Assembly: GCA_030272155.1 (NCBI GenBank)
Contig: CP126196.1
Coordinates: 2,418,001-2,482,000 of the forward strand
Source of the DNA: Tetradesmus obliquus
Taxonomy: Eukaryota; Chlorophyta; Chlorophyceae; Sphaeropleales; Scenedesmaceae
DNA: 64,000 nucleotides
Direction: 5' to 3'
This document shows positions 41,970-53,477 of this stretch, in pieces. The notes beneath the pieces were generated by a model. That model did not search any database. It was not told the origin of the DNA and saw only the letters and a list, made by a program, of their open reading frames with translations. Both the position numbers and the translations under genes were made by a program. Position 1 is the first letter of the stretch. The number at the start of each line of letters is the position of its first letter.

Positions 41970-44900
41970 ATGGCGCATGACAAGCCTTGGCATTTCGCTT
42001 GCAGGACTGGCCGCACTGGTGCAACCACTGGCAGCGCCAGCTGCAGCGGCAGGGATGACACGGCGCTGCACGAGCTGCTGTCACAGCATGAGCAGGTACT
42101 CCAGGCACTGGGTGGGAGGGTGGTTGAGCTGCAAGACAAGCTGGAGCAGCTGCATGAAGGTGCGGGGACAGATGGGATTGTTGCTGCATACAGTGCTGTT
42201 GCTGCTACTCTGCTGCAGGGCTGTACAGCAACAACGCTGCTGGTAGAGCTGGTCCTGCAGCAGCTATTTGATTTGTTACAAGCGGCACCCAGCATCGTAA
42301 GGTCTTGAGCTTGCATGCGTGTTAGCGCATTTGTCTGGTCATGTCGCATCGTCATATACATGACTCATGGCGAGCGCATGCCTACCGATCAAGCAAGCTG
42401 CTGCTGCTGCTGCTGTTGTGTGTTCCTATGACGTCACACGACATGCTGCAGATGTGGGCCCTGCCCTGAGGCTGGTTGCTGCTGTGCGGGAGGCAGCCGT
42501 GAAGCAGCAGCTGCAAGATACAGGTGGGCTAGCGGTGGTGGAAGTGCTGCTGCTGCTGCCTGTCTGGAACGCAGAGCAACATGTGTGTCATGGTGTGACG
42601 CACGTTTTTTCTTTTCTGCACATGGTGTGGCAGTTGCTGTCAGCAAGTGTTTGACCAATCTTGCGCATCCGGCAAATGTCACGCTGAGTCCTTGCCATTT
42701 CATTTCCTGCTTGCAGGAAACAGAGACCAGGAGTTGCCAGACAGTCCAACACGCCAGAGAAAGGACCAGCAGCCAGTTGACCTCGCAGCTGCAGCAGCAG
42801 CAGCAACAACAACAGCATGCAATGTGTCAGGCACTATGGCAGATACCAAGACGGCTGCAGCACAACATCATACAGTGCCTACAGCAGAAGCATTTTGCAG
42901 GATGCTTGCTGACTTGGCTGGCCTGTCAACTCCCACAGCAGCCAAGCAGCAAGAGGACCAGCAGCAGCTGCCAGGCAGCGTGTTGGGCAGGGATCAAGCA
43001 GCCCCAGGAGGCCTCAGATATGACAGGTAGGCCTGACGCAGGAACGGAGCATGCACAGATCAGCACTGCTGCTGGCATGCATGCACGCCACTTCCACACA
43101 TTTTGCAGGAACATCCCAGCTGCACTGCATTGTCAACATGATGCTTGCCTGCTGAACCCTTCGTCAGCATAGTCACAGCATGGTCCGCTCAGTTTGCATG
43201 TGAACAGCACCTGATGCTGTAAGCTGCATGCTGTACAAACTACGATTGTTTACTGCTTCCGCTGCTGCTGCTGCAGGGATGACTGCGGCAGCGTGCAAAG
43301 CTTCGCCACGTCCATCTCATTTGCATCAACCGCCGTGTCAGGCCCAGCGCTCATGTGTGACCTGCGGCCAGCAGGCAAGGGCCCCAGCAGAGCACCGCAG
43401 CAGCTGCAGCAGCACAGCGCGCCTGCAGCCGTGCCTGGCCTGAACCTGCCGAGCTGCAGCTTGGTTGGAAGGGACAACGCTGCTGCTTCAGCTGCTGCTG
43501 CTGCTGCTGCTGCTGCTGGGGCAAATGGTGGGTGCAGCAGCTGGCCGCTGCAGGCAGGGCTGGAAGAGGAGTGCTCGGCTGAGGAGATACAGCAGATGAT
43601 GGAGCTCGTGACAGGTCAGCAGCAGCAGCAGGCAGATGGAACTGATCCATCAAAACAGCCCGAGCAGCAGCAGCAGCAGCAGCAGCAGCTGTGTGATGCA
43701 CTCAGCTGCCTGGCACTTCAAGCCGAGTGTGACGAGGATGTGCGCCAGCAGCTCTGCAGCAGCCCGCTGCTGCTGCAGCGCCTCATGCAGCTGCTGCTGT
43801 CACCTGAGGTTCACACTGCACAGCTTGCAGCGCACCTGGTGTGGTACATCAGCAGGTCTGAGGGGCTGCGGTCGCTGCTGCAGCAGCAGGAGCAGCTGCT
43901 GGCAGCGCTGCTGGGGCTGCTGGCTGGGCAGGATGTGGCTGCTGCGCGGGCTGCTGCGTTTGCGCTGAATAATTGTGCGCATGAGGCGAGCTTCCGCTTT
44001 GCGATGCTGGAGGCTGGGGCGGTGCCGTGCCTTGTGGAGATGCTGTCTGGCTGTGATGCACTGGGGCAAGAGGTGGGCTGGATGCTATTATGAAAGCTGT
44101 CCATGATGCAGGAACGTGGATTGTAACGAGCACACAGCATGCACCTTGCGAAGCCTGATGTCAACAGCACGCAGCAGCGCTTCGCGCTCAGCATGTCATG
44201 TGTCAGTGAGCACATGAGCTCAATCCACATGCAGCTGAGAGCGTCACTTCTGTGCGCACTGCCACATATGCCACGAATGCTGCACGCCGTGTGTGTACCA
44301 CGCGTTGCTTGCCGTGAATCACACACTGCTGCTATTACTGCTGTGATGGTGCCTGCTGCCCAGGCTGCTGCAGCTGCGCTGATGAACCTTGCCAGTGAAG
44401 AGCGCAACATCAGGAGTGCCATTGTTGCCTGCAATGGCATACAGGCGCTGGTGGTGCTGCTGAAGGTATGGTGGTGTGTGGTTGCTGGCGTGGTGCAACC
44501 CACAGCGCTGATGGCTAGGCAACTTTCAGCAGGCCGTCAGTGCTGTCAGTGATGCTTGTTTGAGGCGCTGCAATTAGCACAGCAACTGGTGCATAGCATA
44601 GCTCATCATGTGTGCATCAACGTTGTACCTGCACAACACAGCAACCAGCGAGCCTGGACAGAATTAATACAGGCGTGTGATCACTTTCAAACTGCTGCTG
44701 CTGCTGCTGCAGTATGGCGGGCCTGCTGCCCAGGAGGCAGCAGCCGCTGCCATCGAGAACCTCTCCCTGGACAGTGACTGCGAGGCAGCACTGGCAGCGG
44801 AGGGAGCCATTGAGGGGCTGCTGCAGGTGCTGAAGGATGGCTCCACAGCAGCACAGGTGAGCCAGGACCAGTCAGTGCTGCGCTTTGTGAAGGTACGTCT

Positions 44901-46666
44901 TGGTTCACTTTGTTTTTGTGGTGCCGGGCAATGAAGTCAGGCATGCTTGCTACTGCACAATCCTGCAGCTGTCCGAAGCCGCCCAGCATGTTCTTGCTGT
45001 GTGTAATCCTGTCTATGCTGCTGCTGAGGGTGTCCTGCAGGCTGCTGCTGCGGGCGCGCTGCGCAACCTGGCTGTGAATGAGGAGCTTGAGGAGCAGCTG
45101 CTGGCTGCAGGCTGCGTGGCGGTGCTGCTGCAGCTGGCTGCACGACCGCAGGAGGACGTGGGGGTGCGCACAGCAGCACTGGAGGGCCTTAGGTGAGGTG
45201 CAGCTTGTGGGATTGTGGTTTGATATGCATGCTTCTGGCTTGGTGACCCAGAGGCTTGCAGCTGGGCAGCAGCATCCTGCCTCGGTGCAGCCCTCACAGT
45301 GTTTGTTTTAGGTGGTGCCAGGTGGCACTGCTGCAAGTAAATAGCTTGGAAGTGTCACCCTTTTATTAACCGCTGCTGCTGTGTGTGCTTGCAGGAATCT
45401 GGCTGCCAGCAGCACACGCTCGGGGGATGCTCTGGTACAGGCCGGGGGAGCTGCAGTGGTGGTGGATGCAGCACGCAGCCTGCCTGCTGCTGCTGCCCGC
45501 TCTGCTGCCTTGGGCACCCTGCTGGTGCTGAGCATGGATGCCACACACAGGCAGGCTATCACAGCAGCAGGTGAGTTGGGACCACTGCTGTAATACTTTT
45601 TTTGGTGTTTGAGCCCACGACTGCCTGCCATGCAACTTGCATCACCGCAACTGTGTTGCTGTGTTGTACGCCTCTAGCCTCAGTCAAGTGTTTGTTGTCG
45701 ATGCGGCCGGCACCAACACATGTACAATTTGGTTAAATCAAAGAGCGCTGCCCCTCACCCGCTGCTGCACTCATGCTGCAGGTGCTGCCAGCGTGCTGGT
45801 ACATGCTGCACTCTCAGGCTCGCTCCTGGCAAAGGAGTATGCGGCCCGGTCGCTGGCAAACCTGGCAGCTACAGAAGCAGCACGAACAGAACTGCTAAGC
45901 GAAGGTGCTGCAACCGTGCTAGCTGCCTTGCTCAAGGCACAGCTTGCGCAGCTAACAGGTGGCAAGGCTGCAGGCGCTGCTGCAGAGCAAGGCGGTGTTG
46001 CTGCATCAGCCAGCTGTGTGCTGGCTGCTGCAAGGGCACTGCAAAACCTGTCCAAGTCCAAGCTGGGCTGCAGGCTGCTGCTGGTGGGTGCAACATACAG
46101 TGAACTGGCTCCGGCTCAATGCGTTTGTACTTGAAAACGGAGAGGCGACACGCTTGGCAGGGCCTTGGGGTGTGGGGGCAGATTGCACCAGCTGCATTGC
46201 GTGCCGGCAGCTTTTGGATTCAGCATCTGCAGGGGGCAAGTAGCCTGATACCTGCACAGCCCGACCTACATGTGAGATCTGCATGCATAAATAGACCGCT
46301 TTAACCCTTCAAACAGTACATTCACCACCCGCACTGGCGCTGCTGTGTATGTATCTCTCCATCTTGCAGGACGCTGGCTGCATTGCCCCGCTTGCTGCTG
46401 CTCTGGCACTGCCTGGCGCGACTGCCACAGCAGCTGCCTCTGCACTGTGCAGCGTCTGCAGCAGCCGCCGGGTGCTGCAGGAGCTTGCCGACTGCAGCGG
46501 CTGCAGCAGGCTTGTGGCAGCAGCAGCGCAGCCCAAGTGGCTGACCCCCAGGGGCCAGCGCAATGCGGTGCGGCTGCTGAGGAGGCTTGTGAGGGCTGTT
46601 GGCAGCTGCAGGGCTGATGTGCAGGAGCAGCTGGCAGCAGCGGGGCTCAAGCTGCACCTGGTCTGA
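41970..46666 (+). CDS. Armadillo (ARM) repeat protein
   Basis: Ten exons: 41970-42159, 42452-42523, 42717-43026, 43277-44072, 44364-44465, 44713-44856, 45041-45192, 45395-45570, 45782-46083, 46370-46666 (2541 nt, 846 aa). The start is tentative; ATG 41970 is in frame with all exons. A short coiled-coil-like segment (VVELQDKLEQLHE) and Ala/Gln-rich linkers are followed by at least eight ARM repeats: AAFALNNCAHEASFRFAMLE, ALMNLASEERNIRSAIV, AIENLSLDSDCEAAL, ALRNLAVNEELEEQLL, NLAASSTRSGDALVQAGG, SLANLAATEAARTELL and ALQNLSKSKLGCRLLL. Such proteins are scaffolds for protein binding in diverse roles, so no specific function is claimed. Several exon borders fall between repeats. Exons at 43277 and 44713 are preceded by CTG tracts. 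A related ggatgac start occurs at 42053 and 43277. Confidence 0.85.
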
Positions 46667-47998
46667 TGGGCCGACAGGTGCTTGCTTATGACAAGTGTGA
46701 AAGCGAATAGCTGCGGTGTAGGGGTGTGGTGATCATGAGTGCGTGGCTGAACTGGTGTAGTGCCATCAGCAGCTGTGGCGTAAGCTGCAGGGGCGGGTCC
46801 CACAACTGCTACTGCTGGGAGCTTGCCAAGGCAACGCAGACTCGCGTGTGTGGTGTGATTGCAGTGCATGCAGCTGTTTCCAACGGATGCGAGCGATGCT
46901 GATGCCGTGCGTGTGATCTGCGTGTGAACTTATGACATGTGTTGAAGGGGCGGCCTGCCACTGAGATGTGGCGCCATGTTAGCGCAGCAGCAGTGGTTGC
47001 ATCGCTAGCGCCAGCCTGAGACATGGCTGCTGGACCAAGCAACCCCGCCAGAGTGTGCCACGGTGGGTGTACATGTGTGTACTTTTTTTCTGCATGACCG
47101 ACATGGGGATGTGGAGTAAGTCACTTGGTTGTGCTTGCAGTGACCGATTGCAGTGACCATTTGCTTGCTTGTTGCGCAGGGAAGGTGCCAGAGACTCTTG
47201 CCTTGGCTGCCGTGAGCATGCACCTGACATTTTGTATCATCAGTACTCCACTATGCAGACTGCAGCTCGTATAGGAGCCCAGGCTAGCCTGTCTATAGGG
47301 GATGTCAGGCATAGAGAGGTAGTTCCATGCTTTACCTTCAAGGTCATATGTTTTGTGTGGACACACAAGAGTGACGATTTGATCAGGTCATGCTGGCTGC
47401 TGCTGGTGCAGCGCAAAGGCTTTGTGAAAGATGCATGTGTAGTCAGCTACATGTGGGGGTGATACATGCGTAGTCAGCTAGGTGTTGTTTGATGTAGTTG
47501 TTCTGTGCAGCTGCACGAATGTATGGGGTCCTGTCAGCCATTGATGTGTGATTGACACTATCATGACAGCATCGATGCTGATCAGCCTGGCTGAGCCTTC
47601 TGATGTGATCACCTGCCAAAGCAATGCCTGTGCTAGATGGCTCGTAGCCATCGGTAAGGTGTAAAGTTCTGCATCATGCACTGCCTCAATTCATGGCAGT
47701 AGGACATGGTATTTTGTGCAGTCAACCAGCGCTTTAGCTGTCCTTGTGCCTGATTGAATGAACTAGGGTTGTGGCGCTAACAACGTTGGTTCAAAGTCCT
47801 CGAGGTATCTTCCACTGTTGCTCGATATAATTTTATTGTTATTATTGAGGCTTGAGCTAGCCCTCATGGCCCTGACAGCCTGGTCGAACGGAGAACCCGC
47901 AACTCTCTACACCTGTGCTCACGGCACCTGCTGAAGCAGCTTGAGACATCAAAAACTGTGTAGTAACAAAAAGCAGTAGATAGTTTTACATTGCAAGA
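46667..47998. other. Intergenic region between armadillo and SCAMP genes
   Basis: Both flanking genes run rightward. The left part is T/G-rich, as expected for 3' UTR, and a TGTAA lies at 47660-47664. The right part (47700-47990) is A/T-richer and probably contains the SCAMP promoter. No exon seen. Confidence 0.45.
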
Positions 47999-50793
47999 AT
48001 GTCGTCAGGTGACTGCAAGCTCAACTTGATGCACATGCGACAGTACTGCTCCTGTACAGCGCACATGCATGTGCAGCGTCCTTCACGCCTTGCTCTCGCA
48101 TGCTCAAACGCACCTAATAAGTAGCTTGAAACCATTTTTTTTATGCATGTCTTCTGCTTGCCATGCATGCACTGCACACAGGTGGCTGGGGAACCAGCTT
48201 CAGCGCCTGGGGCAAGCCCAACAGCAGCAGCGGCAAGCAGCCCAGCTGGGACACAGCAGAACAGGTCCCCATCAACGCAGCTGGCTCTGCATCTAACATG
48301 TCTGAAATCGACCTCGGCGCACACCATGCAGCCAGCAACACAACAGCAGCAGCGGCAGCATCAAACAGGCCAAGCCTGCCATGGCAGATCCCTGCTGGCG
48401 CTCCAGCATACCCAGCAGCAGCAGGAGCTGACTCAGCAGGGATAGCAGCACGAGAGGCAGCGCTGTCCCAGAAAGAGGCGGCACTGAAAGCCAAGGAGAA
48501 GGAGCTGCAGGCGCGTGAGGCAGAGCTGCGCAAGAATGGGGGCCTGGGCCCGCGCAAGAACTGGCCGCTATGCTTCCCCATCATACACCATGACATCGCC
48601 AGAGACATTCCTGCAAGCAGCCAGGGCGCAGTGCGCATGGCATACTGGTGGGCAGCTTGGTGGAGCAGTTGGTTTGAGCATGCCTGCAGCCAGCTGCAGC
48701 AGCAGCATGCTGAGCAGCTTGGCAGGGGCAGCTTGCCATGGCACAGCAGCAGCAGCAGCAGCAGCAGCAGCATTAGAGGCTGCAGGTGTACACCTGTCGC
48801 TGGCTGCAGCCGCAGTACTAACCTGCTGTAGCACTTTTACCGGCAATAGCTGCGCTACCATCTATGTGCGGCGTGCACTGCTAATTATCTGCCCTCTCAC
48901 TCAGTTTGTTATGCCGGCGCTGCCGTGACTTCAACACATCCAATGTGCCTGGGGCAGGCAGCCTTTACCCACAATGTGCCTGCATGCTGCTTGCCGCTCG
49001 CCCCACGCCGCATACCACCTTCCTGCAGGTGCTACCTGGGGCTGGTGGTGTGCCTGCTGTACAACTTTGCTGGCGCGTGTGCCATGGTGGGGCTGGGTGC
49101 GCCCGACCGCATGTCCTCCTGGTTCCTGGCAGCCATCTACCTGATTGCGGGTGTGCCGCTGGGCCTGCTGCTGTGGTACATGAAGCTGTACAACACCGTC
49201 GCGAAGTGAGCTGGGCAGCTGCCGATGTGTATGGCATGCGGTGTGGCAGCTGTAGTGTCACACTGCACGGTGCACCTGTCTTGAGCTTGCCGCTTGGCGT
49301 TGAGTGAACTTATTATGCAATTGGTCGGCAGCAGCGCTCCAGCAGCAGCACTGCAGCAAGATGCATAGGGCAGCCAGGGCTCGGGCCTGCTTCAAACGAA
49401 CTAGCACTCAAGCTGCAATGCATCTGCTGCGGTTGTTAGCACTGCTTGCTCAAGGCAATTGGAGGTGACCATGCATCAGCATCACACACCAACTCTTCAA
49501 AGCGTGCTGTGTGCGGCACGATGTTTCCCAAAGCATTTGCTGTGCATGCTGTGATGTCCTGTGCTGTGTGCTGTGCAGTGATGGCGCTGTGGGCATGCTG
49601 GGCTTCTTCATTGTGTTCATCATCCACGTGGGCTTCTGCACCTGGGCCGCAATAGGTGCGCAGGCAATGCACCTGCTCATTTGCAGCAGAACACGGGTCA
49701 GCAAGCTAAGCATGCAAGGCGCGAAGTGCAAGGTGGAATCAGCCGTGCATGAGATGTCGGTGCAGAGCGTTACATATTCACGTTGGGTGTGAGGGTGTGG
49801 TATACCGCCGTGGTGTGCAACATCTCCTGATCAGTTGCAGGCAACTCACAATCATGCATGATACTCACGTGTAGTGCCTGCCGCCATGCCACGCTGTTGT
49901 ATCTGGTGCGTGCTGCAGCGCCGCCGCTTGCAGGAGAGCGCTGGAGCTTCACCGGCTTTGTTGCTGCGCTGCGGGCCTTTGACGTGTCCAAGGTGAGCTG
50001 CATGCGGCACTGCCCTGAAACATCCACCAGCTGCAGCCGCATGTATCATGATGTCTACGGCACTAGCAAGTGCTGGCTGCCTTGGGCTCGTTCTGACCAA
50101 TGCTGGAGACCTGGCAGGCGCTAGCGAGTGCCTTATGTTGGGTGCTCGACTGCATACTGTTGGTGTGCAAGTGAGCAATGCAAACCTATGACTCTGAGTG
50201 GCGTGTGGCTTGCAGGATCAACCTGAACCACCAAGTCTTCCGGCATGACAGTCAGTGCAAGCACCACTGCTGCTGCTGCTGCTGCTGCTGCTGCTACTGC
50301 TGCGCAGGTTGGCGGTGTGCTGTACATCATTGGCGCCTGCCTGTGGACGCTGGAGGCAGCTGCTAGCTGGTGGTGCCTGAAGATGGTGAGTCACCCAGTG
50401 GCATGCCCGTCGAAGAGAGCAGCATGAGTGATTGCCAATTCTCATCTGCTCCAGAAGCTGCGCTCAGCGCGCGCGGCATGCTCAGATAAGGCTTGTAGAG
50501 TTGTGCCAGGCGTGAGTCAATTGTTGCAACTGCATGAAGTGCTGAGGCATGATGCTGTTTGATATGTTTAGGTCGCATCGTGTCAGCTGCGGTTAGAGCA
50601 ATCGGTTGATGTGCAGGTACTTGAATAAGCTGTGGGGTGCTTGCGTAGAACTGATTGCGCGCCTATCACTGCCAACTGTGTTGTGCTGTTGGTGCAGGTG
50701 TACTTCAACTTCCGGTCAAGCGGCAAGCAGCAGCAGGCACAGGGCCAGATGGCAAACATGGCGTTTGTAGCGGCAATGCAGAACAAGGTTTAG
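47999..50793 (+). CDS. SCAMP: Secretory carrier-associated membrane protein (SCAMP)
   Basis: Seven exons: 47999-48008, 48182-48647, 49029-49205, 49579-49655, 49919-49992, 50308-50385, 50698-50793 (978 nt, 325 aa). The first exon is a 10-nt micro-exon (ATG TCG TCA G) that joins in phase to give MSSGGWGTSFSAWGK; it is inferred. Then come a Ser/Ala/Gln-rich cytosolic region, a charged coiled coil (AALSQKEAALKAKEKELQAR), and the SCAMP hallmark KNWPLCFPIIHHDIARDIP. Four membrane spans follow: LGLVVCLLYNFAGACAMVG, WFLAAIYLIAGVPLGLLLW, GMLGFFIVFIIHVGFCTW and VGGVLYIIGACLWTLEAAA. The tail is VYFNFRSSGKQQQAQGQ. SCAMPs cycle between trans-Golgi, endosomes and plasma membrane and act in vesicle traffic. 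Plant SCAMPs also lack NPF repeats at the N-terminus, as here. Confidence 0.92.
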
Positions 50794-51567
50794 GTCCTGC
50801 TAACCCCACTTGGCTACACAGCGAAGGACCCAGGCATGCACAGCACTGCTGTAAATGGACAGTTTTGGCAGCTGACCTGGCAAGGCCAGACTGGGGTTTT
50901 ATGGTGCCTCTCGGTGATGGTGCGACGGCATACTGCAAAATTATGCTTATTATTTGGTGAAGCGTTTACAACCAGCATTTTACCACAACTTGCTGCGCAG
51001 GACGCGCCTGCCGACATTTGGCGCCAAAATCGTGATGACGCCGCGAGCATCGGTGACTTTACGGGTGGTAACTGCGGTATAATTTGCTTCAAATTTTTCT
51101 GTAATTTACGACACCTGTCCTTGGTGATTTCGCGGCGTTCTGTCACTCGGACCTATTGGAGTGCTGGACAGTGTTGCTAGCTCATGCAAGTTCAATAATA
51201 CTCATGATACCTTTCAATCCTTTATAACACCAGTTCACCATCACCCTTTCGTCATCCGAAGTTGGCGACGTGTAACGATACACCTTGCTGTGACAGCCGG
51301 GCCATCGTAGGCCCCACCCCAGCTTCTCAAGTGTATGGTCTTCAAAACATCAGCATTATCACTTTAATACGAAACATCAGTTGATTTGGTGCTGCTTATG
51401 GTCGCTTTCCTTGGCGGGCGCAATCTGTCCGTCATCACCTGCCAATCAATCGACTGCAATCCTCTGCAGTTCTGGGATGGACCTATGATATAATACTGGT
51501 TTTATTACTTGAAAATTTTTTCAAATTTGGACATTAACAGCTTTGGAAGCATACAGCAGGCCTGGAC
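50794..51567. other. Intergenic region between SCAMP and glyoxal oxidase genes
   Basis: No exon supported. The last 350 bp are A/T-rich (for example aaaattttttcaaatttgg near 51512), in contrast to the flanks, and probably form the promoter of the oxidase gene. Confidence 0.5.
50850..50854 (+). terminator. Candidate TGTAA poly(A) signal for SCAMP
   Basis: TGTAA about 57 nt after the stop codon at 50793, close enough to be a good candidate. Confidence 0.4.
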
Positions 51568-52959
51568 ATGGCGCCAACACGATGCTTTACTGGGCTGCTG
51601 CTCAGCCTTTTAGCCTCAGCAGCTGCAGCACAGGTAGTGAGCACGATCAAGTGCCGTGAAGACGCCTGCATGGCTAGCTACCCTGTACCCGATGATGCAG
51701 CGAAGGCAGTCAGCGGGTACTATGAGCCACTGGGGCAGGCCCCCATTGCAGTGGCACATGCCCTGCAGCTACCCTGTGGAAACAAGTTCCTTGTTATGGT
51801 GGGTGGAGTAAGCTGCTGCTTCCATCTGAAGTATAACAATGCTTGCTGGGTGTGCAACAGATCAGTTGTAGGCCTGATGGGGCGTGGGACTTGACCTCCT
51901 CGCTTGAAGCCGCTTCCAGGCTGGCAGAACAAAGAACTGCAGGCAGCTGCCAGTCATCATCATCATGTTACCATTTAAGCCATAGCAGCGCTGCCAGTGC
52001 AGCAGCAGAGTGAATTTGGATTATCTATGCATCACCAGCATCAAGCGCACAATGCAGGCAGGCTGTTGAGAACGACACAGCTACAAGCACAGATCTTCAA
52101 AGCAGTGATGGTGGGTTAGGAAATAAACAGTGCTGCGCCTGCTCCTTTCACCACACCTGTACGCACACCCAAGTTCAAATATGGTGCTCAGGCAAGAGTG
52201 ACATGTTTGCTGGTTCTGCTGCCCCTGTTTCCTGCAGGAGTTTGGCCCCACAGGCAAAGAGGGTCAGCTCATGCTGCCCCACCCAAGCACTAACCTTGAG
52301 GGCTTCAACATCATGCAGGTGTGCAGCAGCAACAGCAGCAGCCGCAGCACAGCTTGGCTCATGCTCCTTGAGCTGAATGCTGCTGCATCAGCACATTCAT
52401 TGAGCAGGAGCCATAGCAAGTGCGGTGACCTCTTCTGGGAGCTGTTGAGCACATCTACACCTGCCACAGCCATGGATTGAGCTGCCTGTGGGCCAGAACT
52501 GCTGCTGCAGTACAGCAACAGTACCATGTGTACTTCTGCAGCAGCTTGTCAAACCTGTGGCTTGCTTTCCGCTTGCCTCCCACAGGTATATGACAGGGAT
52601 GACGAGACATGGACCAACATCCCAACGAGCGTCAACAGCGTTTGTGGCGGCTGGGCGCGGCTGTCAAACGGCCAGGTCGGGCTGTTTGCTGGACACTACG
52701 GCACGCTGCAGGCCAAACAGGTGAGCTGTTTGCATTTTTTGAATTGATGTGGCGGCTTACAAGCTTAGCAGATCCCAGCAGATTCTTTCCTATATGTTTT
52801 GTCCGCATTGTGTGCCAACCCAACTGTGAAACGGCAACACGACGCGTTACATGACGCTGTGACTCTGGTGCAGCGACAGCTCATGCCACAAGTTGATGCT
52901 GAGGGATTGAGCTTGCTGCAGATGCTCAAAGCAAGGTGTTTTGAAGCCACCTGAAATTA

Positions 52960-53006
<47 letters not shown>

Positions 53007-53445
53007 AGGTGGAGGGCTTCAAGTCTGTGTTTGTGTTTGACCCCACCAGCCTGCGGCTCACGCCCAAGGCCAACCTGACACGCAAGCGCTGGTACCCCAC
53101 CACCGTCACGCTGCCCAACGGGGACATCTATGTGCCAGGTGGGCAGCCACCATCAGCAGTGATTGCAAAACCATGCAGCAAAACAATGCTTTCATATGCC
53201 GGCGGGTGGCTGCCTTTGAGGCCAAACTGGGGTTGTTGCAGCAGTATAGTAAGGGTGGTGTGGTGACACCTGCGGACATCTCATTGGGAGTCAGCTGACT
53301 GAACCTCATACTCCGCCGCTGGTGCTGCTGCTCCTGCTGCCTTCACATTCAACTCAGGTGGCACCAAGCCCCAGATGAGCACTGGCGTGTGGATTGCTGG
53401 TACACACACACCTCTCATGGGCAGTCAGCTGAGTCAACTACGGAT

Positions 53446-53477
<32 letters not shown>

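Noticed and set aside
42585-43172. 195-codon frame overlapping the armadillo gene
   Set aside because: It crosses the exon 42717-43026 in another frame; the chosen frame joins neighbouring exons in phase.
44858-44893. Small armadillo exon SQDQSVLRFVK
   Set aside because: Reads open with a GTACGT donor, but joining 44856 to 45041 gives the expected ARM repeat spacing.
47740-47820. tRNA-like GGTTCAAAGTCC T-loop
   Set aside because: No matching acceptor stem, D-loop or anticodon arm could be drawn around it.
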